DNA of 64,000 nt, taken from NCBI RefSeq assembly GCF_029852145.1, contig NC_079971.1, positions 12,133,697 to 12,197,696 on the forward strand, in the 5' to 3' direction. The notes under the pieces are model-generated. The model was not told the origin of the DNA, ran no database searches, and worked only from the letters and a program-made list of their open reading frames with translations. Origin of the DNA: Microplitis mediator. Taxonomy: Eukaryota > Arthropoda > Insecta > Hymenoptera > Braconidae. How positions within the stretch are numbered: the first letter of the stretch is position 1; every line of letters begins with the position of its first letter. Position numbers and translations under genes: made by a program. Below, piece by piece: positions 12,168 to 23,395 of the stretch.

Positions 12168-14688
12168 ATGCCTAAAAAACGAAAATCAAACTCGAGTTCA
12201 TCACCAGCCAAAGCAAGAAGCAACAAACTTCTTCGCCTATCTGAAACTCCATGTGAACGAGAAGAGAGACTGAAAATTCAGAAAGAAAGGAAAAGCAATT
12301 TACGAGCTAAGGAAACACCAGAACAATCTGAAATTCGCCTTACTTCTGATAGAATGCAACATGCTAATAAGAGGAAAGTCGAATCAGAGATAGCTCATGA
12401 AAGATGATTGGCGGATGATCGTGCACGCCACCTTATTACATATCATCATGCGTCTGATGAATGACGTATTCAACGATTATCACGTGATCGTCAACAGCAC
12501 ACTCTTGCACGTAATAACGAATCTGATGAACATCGTAGTCAGAGATTGACACACGATCGTGAACACCATACTTTATCTCGCTCACAGGAATCTATATTTG
12601 ATCGTGAAACTCGCTTAATGATCGATCGAGAGCATCACGCTCTTCAGTGACGATCAGAATCTGCATTCAGACGTGATGAAAGTAGAGCTGCAGCTAGAAA
12701 TAAATACTACAGGTTAAAGAAAAGAAAAGAAGCAAATGTAACAATGGAAAACGAAAAAATTTCGGCTCTTCGTGAATCAGAGTCTACCGACAGACGGACA
12801 GAAAAACTGTATTTGGATCGGCAATGGCATACTGTCCATAGACAATTAGAATCTGATTCAGAACATCAGCAACGATTAAATACTGATAAGAATAGACAGA
12901 CTCAGATACGAAATTGGCGTTGGCAATAAAAATTGAATAGCGGTTTCTCTTACGACCCGTCTATTAATAACAAACAGGAATCTGATGTGGGTCCAATGAC
13001 TAAAGTTTGTAATTACTGCAATGCATTAAAGTGGGTCGGTAAATCTGCTGGGTTATGCTGTTTATCAGGTAAAATTCGTTTAACACCTTTACTTGAACCT
13101 CCCGAACCTTTGAAATCTCTGCTGGATGGAAAACACATTCTATCAAAATCATTCTTGAACGCTGTAAGGTCTTACAGCAATGCTTTTCAGATGACTTCAT
13201 TCGGTGCAAATATTGTATCTGAGGGAAACTTTATGCTGACTTTTAAAATCCAGGGACAAGTATACCATTTAATTGGTTCATTGTTTCCTGGAAGTGGTCA
13301 ACCTTCAAAATTTTTACAGATATATTTTATAGCTAATTATAATAAGCAAATTAATCTTCGAATGTCCTATAATAATAATTTAGATAAAAATCTCATAACA
13401 GACTTACAAAATATGCTCCTTCAAGTAAATCCTTATCTTCACGGCTTTAAATCGGCTTTAGAATCTATTCCACCCGAAAACAAAGATAATTATCAAATAG
13501 CAATCAATACAGACCGTAAACCAATTTCCGATCATAAAGGTTGGTATAATAAGCTTTCTACAAATAAAGTAGCTGTAGTGTTAGTTGATCAAGAGTGTCA
13601 AAAGAGAGATATTGTTCTATCTTTGCGTACAGGAGATCTTCAAAGGATAAGTGAGACTCACCGATCGTATGATGCCTTTCAATATCCACTTATATTTTGT
13701 CGTGGAGAAAACGGTTATAATTTTACTATATTTCATACTGGACAACAAGCAGAAGACACGAATAAAAAAATTGCAGCTTTACAATTTTACTGCTACCGAC
13801 TTATGATGAGATCGAATGAGTTTAATAATTTACACCGTTATCGTCAAATTTCAAATCAATTTTGGGTTGATATGTATGCGAAAATTGAAACCGAGAGATT
13901 GTCATTTATAAGAAATAGTGAAAAACAACTTAGAGCCGAAAACTATATTCGCTTACAAGATGCTTTGAGAGTCGAAATTAATATTGATAATTTAGGTCGT
14001 TTAGTTATTCTCCCATCCAGTTTTACAGGAAGCCCAAGATACATGCATGAGCGAACATAAGATGCATTTAGTTATGTAAAAAAGTATGGTCGTCCTGATC
14101 TTTTTATAACTATGACCACTAATCCTAATTGGGTAGAAATAACAAGAGAGCTATTTGAAGGGCAATCTGCATCTGACCGGCATGATATTATATCTAGAGT
14201 TTTTCATTTGAAATTGAAAAAATTAATTGATTTATTAGTTAAAGGAAAAATTTTTGGATCCGTTAAATGTTAAATGTATTCTGTAGAGTGGCAGAAACGA
14301 GGTCTTCCTCATGCTCATATTCTATTATGGCTTGAAGATAAAGTAACACCTAATAGAATAGATAGTATCATAAAAGCAGAATTTTCCAATCCTCAGGAAG
14401 ATTTAGATTTATATAATATTATTCAAAAACATATGATTCATGGACCATGTGGATTAATTAATTCAAAATCTCCGTGTATGATAGACAATCGTTGTAGTAA
14501 ACGATTTCCGAAAGCGTTTGTAAATGAAACGATAACTGGAGAGGATGGTTATCCATCTTACCGACGGAGATCACCGGAAGCGGAGGGATTTGTCGCTCAA
14601 GTTGAAGTAAATGGAAATCATATAGAAGTAGATAATCGTTGGATCGTCCCTTATTCACCAGTATTATCTCGAAGTTTTGAAACACATT
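12168..14688 (+). pseudogene. Helitron Rep-helicase, N-terminal and HUH part (broken)
   Basis: The start ATG at 12168 opens a basic, arginine-rich tract (MPKKRKSNSSSS) followed by repeats such as RLSETPCEREERL and ETPEQSEIRL. A cysteine pair at about 13006-13075 (CNYCNALKW..KSAGLCC) marks the conserved zinc-like site, and 13080-14060 is the Helitron-like N-terminal domain. The HUH endonuclease motif is visible at about 14290-14335 (EWQKRGLPHAHILLW). The Rep protein nicks and joins one DNA strand during rolling-circle transposition. In-frame stops are at 12405, 12462, 12648, 12927, 14058 and 14271. The frame is cut at 14688 by an insertion. Confidence 0.9.
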
Positions 14689-16454
14689 TGTCACGTAGTG
14701 ATTCAAACGTGAATCGCTGCGCGCGCTTTCCCATTTCGCCGTGAATTTAACAACACCTCCTAGCTATTAACGCGCATTTATTTATTATAATGTTTTATTA
14801 TATAAGTATTTAATTATTTTGATTAATTATTTGATTATGATTTATTGGAATTATTTTTTTATTATGTTTATGTTGTGATAATTATTTTGAATTTTATGTA
14901 TTTAATCAATATTTTCATTTCAGTTAGTAGCACACGTGCGCGTATATATTGTATAAAAATATCGACCGAAGGGAGAGTAAGTCAATAAAGCGGGGATAAA
15001 ATCAATATACCCCTCCCGCCACGTAGTGCACTGAAATAATTATTATTTTATTGTTTAAAGGGTTAATTATGATTATGTTTATCAATTTTGATGAATAATA
15101 TTATTTAATTTATTATTATCATATAACTCAGGTCAAGAAATATGTTTAAATATTTTATTTTAATTGATAATTTCGGGTCCGAGGTCATTAGAGGGGATAA
15201 CACGTGAGTGATACCCATCCCTCGGAAAACCGACGCGTGGAAAATAGTCAGAGAGGACCGGGCTATTGTAAAGGTAGGACGTGTTGTTGTCCGTAATTTT
15301 TAAGTAAAATTATTCTGGCCCAGTTGCCGTTATAAAAGTAATTAAATATTAAATAGAGTTAATTTGGTGATAATTAATTTTTTGTTATATTAAAAGTATA
15401 TAGTTTGGATATTGTTTATTGTTGATAGACTCCAGAAGTTAATTATTGTCAGCTTCGGTAAGTCAATTGTATTATCATTTGTTGCATTGGCTATCGCTGG
15501 ACCTTCGGTAGAGTTGATCGCGATATGGAATTGTTTAATAATTGAACCTGAGTTATTTATAATAATAAGTTGAGTATATTCGGCGTATGTCCCAGAGTTT
15601 GGTGAACGTGCGATGACGCGTCGAATAAATTCCTTAGTGGATTATAGACAAGGAAAGCGTATATGACTCCTTGTCTTACAATAGTATTTAAAATATTATT
15701 TCTCTGGGTAAAAGTTATTTTATAATTTGATGGTATGCAACCTAGTGTTGCCGAATATATTTTGAGTTCCCGCGTCTTTCTTTCCCCAGAGTAAATAATA
15801 TAAAATAAAGAAAAGATTGGTATTGTTATATATATAAATATTATATTGAGTTCATAGAGTAAAAATTTGTAATTTGTAATTTGAATTCCCCAGCGGATAA
15901 TTTAATTTAATTAATTTGATTTTTATTATTATTATTTGATTGTAATGAGCATATTATAATTTATTGAAATTTATTATGAAGAATTTATGTTTAGTAAATG
16001 GTTTTTGGTATTGTAATATTTTGTTGGATTTATACTTATAAATATATTTGAATTAAATAATATAGTAAAAGAATTCTAGTGATAGCCAACATTTGTTTGT
16101 TTATTTCCTGGATATATTTTAGTAATAATTATTCCTTATTTATTTTATTCATTATATTTAATTGGTTATATTTTTGGTTTATATTGCTTGGTGCATACAT
16201 TCTCGCTCGAAATTTGGTCTCGTGATCTCTCCCCTGATTTGTTGTTATTTTGTCCGTTTTGTAGAAACGGGCTGGCGCCCTCGTGCACTAACCCAGCCTG
16301 AGGAGCTGGGTCAGGCACACTATTATTTTGTTTATTATTATTTATTATTTTGAGTCATTTATTATTTATAATTTATAATTTTGTATACACGTGGGTGACC
16401 ACATACGGTTTACCGAATTTGTTCGCGTCTAAATTAAAAAACGGTATACGTTAT
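14689..16454. mobile_element. 1.77-kb insertion in the Helitron, probably a solo LTR or LTR fragment
   Basis: The Helitron frame stops at 14688 and resumes at 16455. The 5-bp word ACATT is present on both sides (14684-14688 and 16455-16459), as expected for a target-site duplication. The insert starts TGTCACGTAGTG and ends GGTATACGTTAT. It holds no protein domain. The size, the 5-bp duplication and the TG start suggest a solo LTR, but the right end does not finish in CA, so the class is open. Confidence 0.65.
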
Positions 16455-16509
16455 ACATTTAAATGTCGAGTATTGTAGCAGTGTGCAATCTATAAAATAC
16501 ATTTGTAAA
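16455..16509 (+). pseudogene. Helitron Rep fragment carrying the first catalytic Tyr
   Basis: After the duplicated ACATT, 16463-16509 encodes NVEYCSSVQSIKYICK, the conserved segment just before and including the first half of the Rep YxxxY motif. The first tyrosine codon is TAC at 16498-16500. The frame is then split by the nested Helitron, and the second tyrosine is at 17668-17670. Confidence 0.85.
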
Positions 16510-16791
16510 TCAATTCATATTTATAAAAGGAAAGTGTATGTTTGTATGTCCAGCCTTTTCTTCATGACCACTCACTGCCACCCACTCATGGTTGCAGTGG
16601 TAGCTATCTACCGCTTGGTCTGCACCCGCAAGTAAGGGAGTTTGGTAACGGTGGGTGGAAGTCGGTGGTAAAAATGTGTGATGGGATACTTTTGTCCCTT
16701 TTTTAACACATTTTGCGCCTCATATAACTCGAGATTCTGCTGAATGTCGTTGTATGCGTTTATGAGTGACTTTGTTGAATATTGAGAACTT

Positions 16792-16849
16792 TTCGAGAAT
16801 ATTCCAGATTCATCTAGAATCTTTGAGATTGTTCTCGAAATTTCGAAAA
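16792..16849. promoter_or_regulatory. Heat-shock-element-like array, 12 phased units
   Basis: Reading every fifth base from 16792 gives TTC, GAA, TTC, GAt, aTC, GAA, TTt, GAt, TTC, GAA, TTC, aAA. This is the nGAAnnTTCn pattern bound by heat-shock factor trimers, with seven exact and five near units in one unbroken register. Binding is inferred from the sequence only. Confidence 0.55.
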
Positions 16850-17265
16850 TGATTTTACAAGTTCTACAACATATCCAAGTACTTAAAAATATTAAAAATG
16901 ATTCTTATTAATCCATAATGTTCCAGATTATTCGATGAATTTCGAGATTGTTCGGGAAAACTCTAAAATAAATTTAATTTTTTACATGATTTCAAATAAA
17001 ATTGAAAATATATATCAGTACTTTCCAGATCATCCTAGAAATTTATAGAACAATTCAGAACGTTCTGGACTGATAAGAATCATTTGTACATGATGTAAAA
17101 AATTTAGATCATGAGTTTCGTCGCGGTGGGTGGTTGTGGGTAGCGAAAATGTGAAAATATATATTTCTGTCCTTTTCTAACACATGAGGCCTTCTGAAAA
17201 GATCTCAAAATTTCTGTTATGATCTAGAAAGTTCCAAAATATGTAGAACTGTTATTATCGATCAG

Positions 17266-17503
17266 GAATATTCTAGAAAATTCTAAGATGAGTGCAAACT
17301 ACTGTAATCGATTTAGAATGCTCGAGAAATTTCTAGAATGATCTAAAAAATTTAAAAATGAGTGCAAACTATTGTAATCGATTTAGAATGTTCGAGAAAT
17401 TTCTCGAATGGTCTAGAAAATTTTAAAATGAGTGCAAACTATTATTATCAATTCAAAACGTTCAAGAACGTTCTAGAAATGTCTCGATTGATCTAGAAAG
17501 TTC
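17266..17503. promoter_or_regulatory. 70-bp tandem repeats carrying HSE-like arrays
   Basis: The phrase GAGTGCAAACTA recurs at about 17290, 17360 and 17430 (70-bp period). Between these are phased arrays: GAA-TTC-GAA-TTC at 17266-17283, GAA-cTC-GAA-TTC-GAA at 17316-17338, a perfect GAA-TTC-GAA-TTC-GAA at 17386-17408 continuing to GAA at 17416, and TTC-GAA-TTC-GAA at 17461-17478 with GAA-TTC at 17496-17503. Each unit is two bases from the next, as heat-shock factor requires. Confidence 0.6.
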
Positions 17504-17667
17504 CAAAATGGGTGCAAATGATTATGATCGATATCCGAATAAATCTCTCATTATAGAAAATAGAAATCTATAATATCTACATTAAAACATGTATCCTTAT
17601 ATATTTTCTATACCATTCAACACATACGATGCTTTTTAACCCGAGCAACGCCGGGTTTCGCTGCTAG

Positions 17668-18207
17668 TATGTGAATAAAGGAAGTGATCAAGCAACGTTT
17701 CGACTTGAAAATAAAAACTATGAGATAACAAAATACCAATCTGGAAGATACATTAGTACTTCAGAAGCAACTTGGCGTATACTGTCTTTCCCAATACATC
17801 AAAGATTACCTCCCGTGCTTTACTTTGATGTTTATTTGGAAAATGGACAGCGAGTATATTTTAATCCAGAAAATGTTATTGATCAAATTACTAATCCCAA
17901 AAATACAACATTATTGGCCTATTTTCAACTATGCCGGAAGGAAATTTTCGCCAAGACACTTTTATATGATGAAGTACCTGCATATTATATATTTGATAAA
18001 CAATCTAAAGTATTTGAGAGGAGGAAAAGAGGAAACACTGTTGAAGCTTATCCTGGTATTTTTAAAGAACATGTTGTTGGAAGAGTATACACAATTCATC
18101 CTGGTAATACAGAATGTTATTTCTTACGTCTATTACTTCACACTGTTAGAAGCCCAGCATCTTTTAAATATATAAGAACAGTTAATGGTGTGATATATCA
18201 ATCATAT
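17668..18207 (+). pseudogene. Helitron Rep-helicase, central part
   Basis: The frame resumes with the second catalytic tyrosine (TAT 17668) and YVNKGSD, then the well-conserved YQSGRYISTSEATWRILSF segment, HERLPPV-like and DVYLENGQ, and runs to NGVIYQSY at 18207. It joins Rep to helicase. No stop occurs within this piece. It is cut at 18207 by a solo LTR that duplicated ATAT. Confidence 0.88.
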
Positions 18208-20612
18208 TGTAACAATCGGTACACCCGAGTCACCACTCAATCGAACCTTAAGTTCAAAATTTTTCATTTTTATTTTTTTTATAAAATTAATCTGGAGAAT
18301 TCGGAGCACACTCACCAGAATACAATAGTGCATGGGGATACGTACATGCGTAATGTACATGTGTTTATATTGTATATATATATGTATGCTGCCCGTATAT
18401 GGGTACTGACATATTTTGGGTTTGCTCTGAATTCCCACAGACAAGTGTGCAAGTATGAACGGTCAAGTTACAAGATTAAAGACAAGCAACTAGAAAATAG
18501 TACGCACAGCTGCACCGCTATGGCCGGTCCCTTATGAAGAACCTGTTGATTCAATGTTTTCCAGATGTCCCACGCGAGGATTTCTCTGGATCTTCCGTGA
18601 CCGCGAGTCCCTCGTCATCGTAAAAGTCTTAATAAATATGTCAAAGCATTTCCTTGTTTTAGCTCGACTCAAATTTTTACGACTTTTCCAGTTAAAACAT
18701 CTGTTACCAATAGGTCCCGCTGCTAAGCGGATCCTTACTATTTCTTTTCTAATGTACAAATCTCTCTCGAATTTTATTTTTCTCTTAATTTTTAATTACA
18801 TTTCTCAGAACCGTCTAAAATATTGGTAGCAAGTGTCGTCATAAATTCGTCAGAGAGACGTTGTCTTTAAAAATTACAAGGTCCCCCGCAGAACCTCTCT
18901 GTTCCCTTTTTCTATCACCCAAATTTTTCCTCTCAATTTCATTTTTTTTAAATATTTTTCTAGAGTACAAAAATATGTTGACCATAAAAGTCATCATATA
19001 TTTGTCAAAGAGATGTCGTTTTTAAAATCCCACGATTCCCCGCGGATCCTCACCTCCCCCTTTACCACCATAGAAGAACTTTTCTCTCAAATTTTTAATT
19101 ATATTTCTCAGCAAATGTTATCATATAATTTATAAAAGTTATTTTCGGACAGCCCACCGCGGACTTATTTTTCTATTTCACATCCTGTTTACTATAAAAT
19201 ACCAAGAACTCTCGCAATAAATATGTCATTCTCAGCTGCCCAAAAATCAAACCCTTATATATAATTTTTCCTCTTTCTTTAACCCATTCTTTATTTCATC
19301 TTCGGTCCTACTTTTCTTTCAAACCTTTTCATATATAAACCCAGGAAAAATACTCAAATTCAGTCATTACCGCCGCAACTAAAATCCTTGTCGGATCTAT
19401 TCGCGAGTAAAATTCCAAAGTTTGTTCTCGTGACGCTCCACAGCCGAGGCAACCGGGGGTCCTAGATCGATAATCGGAATTTAATTTTCTTTACTTCTGT
19501 AATTAAAACCTTTGTCGGATCCATTCGCGAGTAAGACTCACTGAGTCGATTTCAAAATTCGCTCTCGTGACGCTCTACGCCTAGTCAATCAGAGGTCCTA
19601 GACCGATAATCGAGTTTCGATTCTTTTATTAAAATTCTGCGACTTAAAATTTTATTTTTAAAACCTTTCCTCGTGATGTCCTTCGCTTCGGCATCTGGAC
19701 TCCTAGGTTGGATACCTAAGATAAAATCATTTGAGTTCGCATTAGAATTAACTAAACTCCTTCACGTGACTTCCACCGTCTAGGCAATCGGAGTCCTTGT
19801 TCGGAAATAGTTAATCCTTTTAATAAAACCCTTAAAAGGAAACAAATATATTTATATATTTTATCATAAATTCACTCGACAGCAAAGCCGGCCTTTCGGT
19901 TCAGCGTGCAGTGCGTTCGTGTGAATAGATTCAACCTGTGAATCTCAATTAAAAACTGTCATAAAATATTGTAAACTCCTGTGTACACAAATTCAAACTG
20001 GTGAATTTGGAGTGAGTGTGTGTGCAGGTATATCAACTCTTCTGGGTAAGTCGAAAATTATAATATTTACATGCAAGATTTAAGCTGTCAATATACTACA
20101 CATGTTTTTCTTTTGTACATTCGTCTTTTCATTTACTGTCCTTTTTCTCCAGCATTCAAGTGCTAGTAATTTAAGTCATAGTAAACCCTAAGTAAGACGG
20201 AGAAAGAACACGGTCTTCTTGAGGGCCCATATTCACCGACCCAATATCCCTCTCGCTCAAAAATCCCGGACCTACCCTAACGCCACGCAGGTCATTGAAC
20301 GGGACGGTCTATAGTACATCCGCTCGGTACGAATAGACAAATAAGTTATAAAACAATAAGAAATTAAAACATTCTTATATCAGCCACGTGACGCCAATTC
20401 CTTGGTTGGATGACAGAATAAAATAATTTCGTATTATAACTTATAATTTAATGATCGGTACCCAATCACTCATAAGTTCTTACACTAACCACGTGGCGGT
20501 TCAATCGAACTCCTTGGCTGAGTTATAGTACGAGGTAATTTAGTATTTTGATATTAAATAATAAATAAAATAACCCTTTCGCCCGTCGCCTTCACTCACT
20601 CCGATCGTGACA
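18208..20612. mobile_element. Solo LTR, 2405 bp, inserted in the Helitron
   Basis: The insert starts TGTAACAATCGGTACACC and ends CCGATCGTGACA, i.e. TGT...ACA. It is flanked by a 4-bp duplication ATAT (18204-18207 and 20613-20616), and removing one copy restores the Helitron frame. No internal protein or second LTR is present, so it is a solo LTR left by recombination. At 2.4 kb it is long for an insect LTR. Internal direct repeats around 19380-19620 (ATTCGCGAGTAA..; CGTGACGCTC; GATCGATAATCG / GACCGATAATCG) show local duplication. A 4-bp duplication fits Gypsy-type elements. Confidence 0.85.
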
Positions 20613-21405
20613 ATATCAAGCAGCTTGCAAAGCTCTTGATCTTATTGAAGATGACACCCACTGGGATGAAACTTTAAAAGAAGCGTGTGTTATTGATAGT
20701 CCATCCAAACTAAGACAGCTTTTTGCAATTATTGTTGTATTTTGCCACCCTTCTGACCCTAAAGAATTATGGACAAAATAAAAAAAATATTTATATGAAG
20801 ATTATGGGAGAAAATTGATAAAAATTTTTCCTGATATTGATTTAAATTTACATAAAGAAGAGCTTGAAAATCGTTGCCTCATAGACTTAAAAAATACAAT
20901 TATTTCTATCGGGGGAAAATCTTTAGATCAATTGGGAATGCCGATACCGAATATTAACGATAATTTTCAGATAAACAGAGCATATCTGGCTGAAACAAGT
21001 TATGACAAATCGATACTGATGGCTTTTGTGAAAAAAAAAATGAATTAAAAGTTAATGTAGACCAAAAAAAAATTTACGATGAAATTATGAATAGGATAGA
21101 CACGTTAGAAGGTGGAATGTTTTTTATTGATGCACCTGAGGGCACAGGAAATACTTTTTTAATAAATTTGATATTATCTAAAGTTAGAGGTAGTGGTAAA
21201 ATTGCGCTTGCAGTAGCATCTTCAGGTATCTCAGCAACCCTTTTATCTAGTGGTAAAACGGCCCATTCTATGTTCAAAGTACCTTTAGACATTGACAGAT
21301 ATGAATCACCAGTTTGTAATATCTCTAGAAATAGTGATAAAGCAAAAGTGATAAGAGATGCATGCTTAATAGTCTGGGATGAATGCACAATGGCCAATAA
21401 AAAAG
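20613..21405 (+). pseudogene. Helitron helicase, N-terminal part with altered Walker A
   Basis: The frame resumes YQAACKALDLIEDDTHWDET and LRQLFAIIV, as in Helitron proteins, then passes a stop at 20779-20781 and a frame change near 21040 in a poly-A run. Walker A of the PIF1-like helicase is at about 21130-21165 and reads DAPEGTGNT. The invariant lysine (GKT) is asparagine here, which by itself should abolish ATP use. Walker B (IVWDECTMAN) is at about 21368-21400. The insertion at 21406 follows directly. Confidence 0.88.
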
Positions 21406-23395
21406 TATGACAGAGTGTTTAGCTTGCCAAGTCTGGTCGCACCTAAGTATTATAGACGAATATTAGGGCGCCATCTTCCGATGGGAAGATGTACTTGGCC
21501 TTCCAGAACCGGATGTTAATGTAATTTTATTACATGCTCAGAATCGTTTGTAAATTTTATATTTTGTGAGAGAGTAGAGAAGTAGTGAACAGGCTGAAAT
21601 AAATATAATTAAAACTTTAATTTTAATTTTAATAACTTTAAGCAACTTGCTTATTATTGATTTAACCCTTTTTATAACAATTAATATACTTATGACAAAC
21701 TATATACTTATGACAAACTAATTTCGTCTCCTAGACGTTTTCCTTATGACAAACTAAATTTCGTCCCTTGGACGTTTTTCACACTCCCACACACACACGT
21801 ATTTTAAGCGTCTTCTGGACGTAACACACTTTCTCACACTCTCATTAAAAAACCGTCCACCGGACGTTAAACCTTATTTTTCTTAATTTATACTTTTTTA
21901 AAAAACCGTCCACAAGACGTTAACCCGCATTTCTTATTTCCTAGTGTCCACTGGACATATCTTAAACTTAACTTAAATTTTTGTTCACCGGACTTATATT
22001 ACCGACACAGTTTCTTTTGATTCACATTAATTTGACTTCTTTTGTACTTTTAATATCATCACAATCTTTTTCACCCAATATTATATGACTCTAATTTAAC
22101 TAAATTTCCAATATAAAATTTCCACATTTACGCATTCTGATTACAATTTATCATTCCCTTAATTTCTAATTAACTCACTGATTTTACACATATTAATTAA
22201 TTAATTTGCTGTTTGGATTAAGTATTAATTAATTAATTTTTCCTTATAATTTTCCACTAATAATTGGCCCACTAGTTAATTTGCCACTATTTTTATACGT
22301 TAATTTACTTCACAATAAAACAATCCGTTTCTTTCCATTTTACTCAATAACAATTTATCACAATTCTAGCGTCCTTTTTATGACTTCATTTTCTTTAGAT
22401 ATTTTAATCAATTAACTTAAAATTAATTTATAATTAAATTACGACTTGAATTACGTTATGAATTGACTAGAAATTCGGCCATTGCGTTGGCGTCACTCGG
22501 GTCCTGAATTTTATTGACGAATTCGAGTAAATGAAAATTATTTATGAACTAATTCAGCCACTGGAATAGATTCCGGCCACAATTTATTTACTGACGTTAT
22601 CGAATAATTTATTTAATTAATTATTTACGCGGGAAAATTGTTTTATTCCAGCCAAAGGCCTCGAATAAAATAATTCTGAGTTATAGACACAATATAGCGA
22701 ATAAGAGCGGCGCGACACTTTTGAAAATATGAGTCGCGTGGTTGTAATGGCCAACGGCCTACAACTTCCCATTTATATACGCGAGAACCACGGAAAGATA
22801 TTAATTACATTAATTATAATGAATTCTGCCATTGGAATATAAATTCCGGCCTTAATAAATTATAATTTTCCCTTGATGAATTTTACAGCAGCAACCAGAT
22901 GAGACTTATAGCTGATGTCCGGCTATTCTTCCAACTGTCGTTCAGTTTTCCTCACAGGCAAATCTGCTCTTCTGGTTCTCGATTGTCCAACTTGTTCTTG
23001 CTCCAGATTATTAAGATCCTTGTCTTGCCTCGTATAGAATGGTGTAGATAAATTAAATCTTGTATTATAATGCGTCTAATCACTAGTCACTCACTTCACT
23101 TAGGCGTCCATCGCCTTCGATCGTCCGACTCACTCTCTCGATTTTTGGCACTGCACTCCCTCATAACTCTTCGATCCGGGTCTCTTTGATTCACCCCTGG
23201 AAAACTCATCCCTACTAAATTAATTAGCCAAAGAGAGGGACAGATGTTCGGGTCTCACTGATTAGCGACACCCGGTGACATGTCGAATGACTCAATTTAA
23301 TAAACCGGGTTGTAATTAGGACCCGTTATCGACCGTGGACAAATCCAAATTTAGACCTTAATAAATAGTAATTGAAATCTATTTTACCCTGTTAC
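21406..23395. mobile_element. 1.99-kb LTR-like insertion in the Helitron helicase
   Basis: The Helitron frame is cut at 21405 and resumes after 23395, with AAAAG on both sides (21401-21405 and 23396-23400), a 5-bp target duplication. The ends are weakly inverted (TATGACAG and CTGTTAC). No protein domain is present. Between 21725 and 21994 lie seven short hairpins of one design. It is probably a solo LTR, but no second LTR or priming site is available to prove it. Confidence 0.65.

Larger units (their letters stand above)
16510..17667 (+). mobile_element. Non-autonomous Helitron (1158 bp) with exact ends
   Basis: The element begins TCAATTCATATTTATAAAAG and ends GCTGCTAG. It lies between A (16509) and T (17668), the target Helitrons prefer, and makes no target duplication. 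Near the 3' end is the usual hairpin (AACCCG 17638-17643 with CGGGTT 17652-17657), seven bases before CTAG. Removing it restores the host Helitron reading frame without loss, so the ends are certain. It encodes no protein. Its body is filled with 5-bp-phased GAA/TTC arrays (see 16792-16849 and 17266-17503). Confidence 0.92.

Noticed and set aside
14689..16454. A complete LTR retrotransposon
   Set aside because: No internal gene, second LTR, primer site or polypurine tract was found; only a solo or partial LTR is supportable.
17825..18175. 116-residue plus-strand frame
   Set aside because: Out-of-frame shadow of the Helitron central coding piece.
18202..18829. Short frames on both strands at the left of the solo LTR
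   Set aside because: They lie in non-coding LTR DNA and show no domain.
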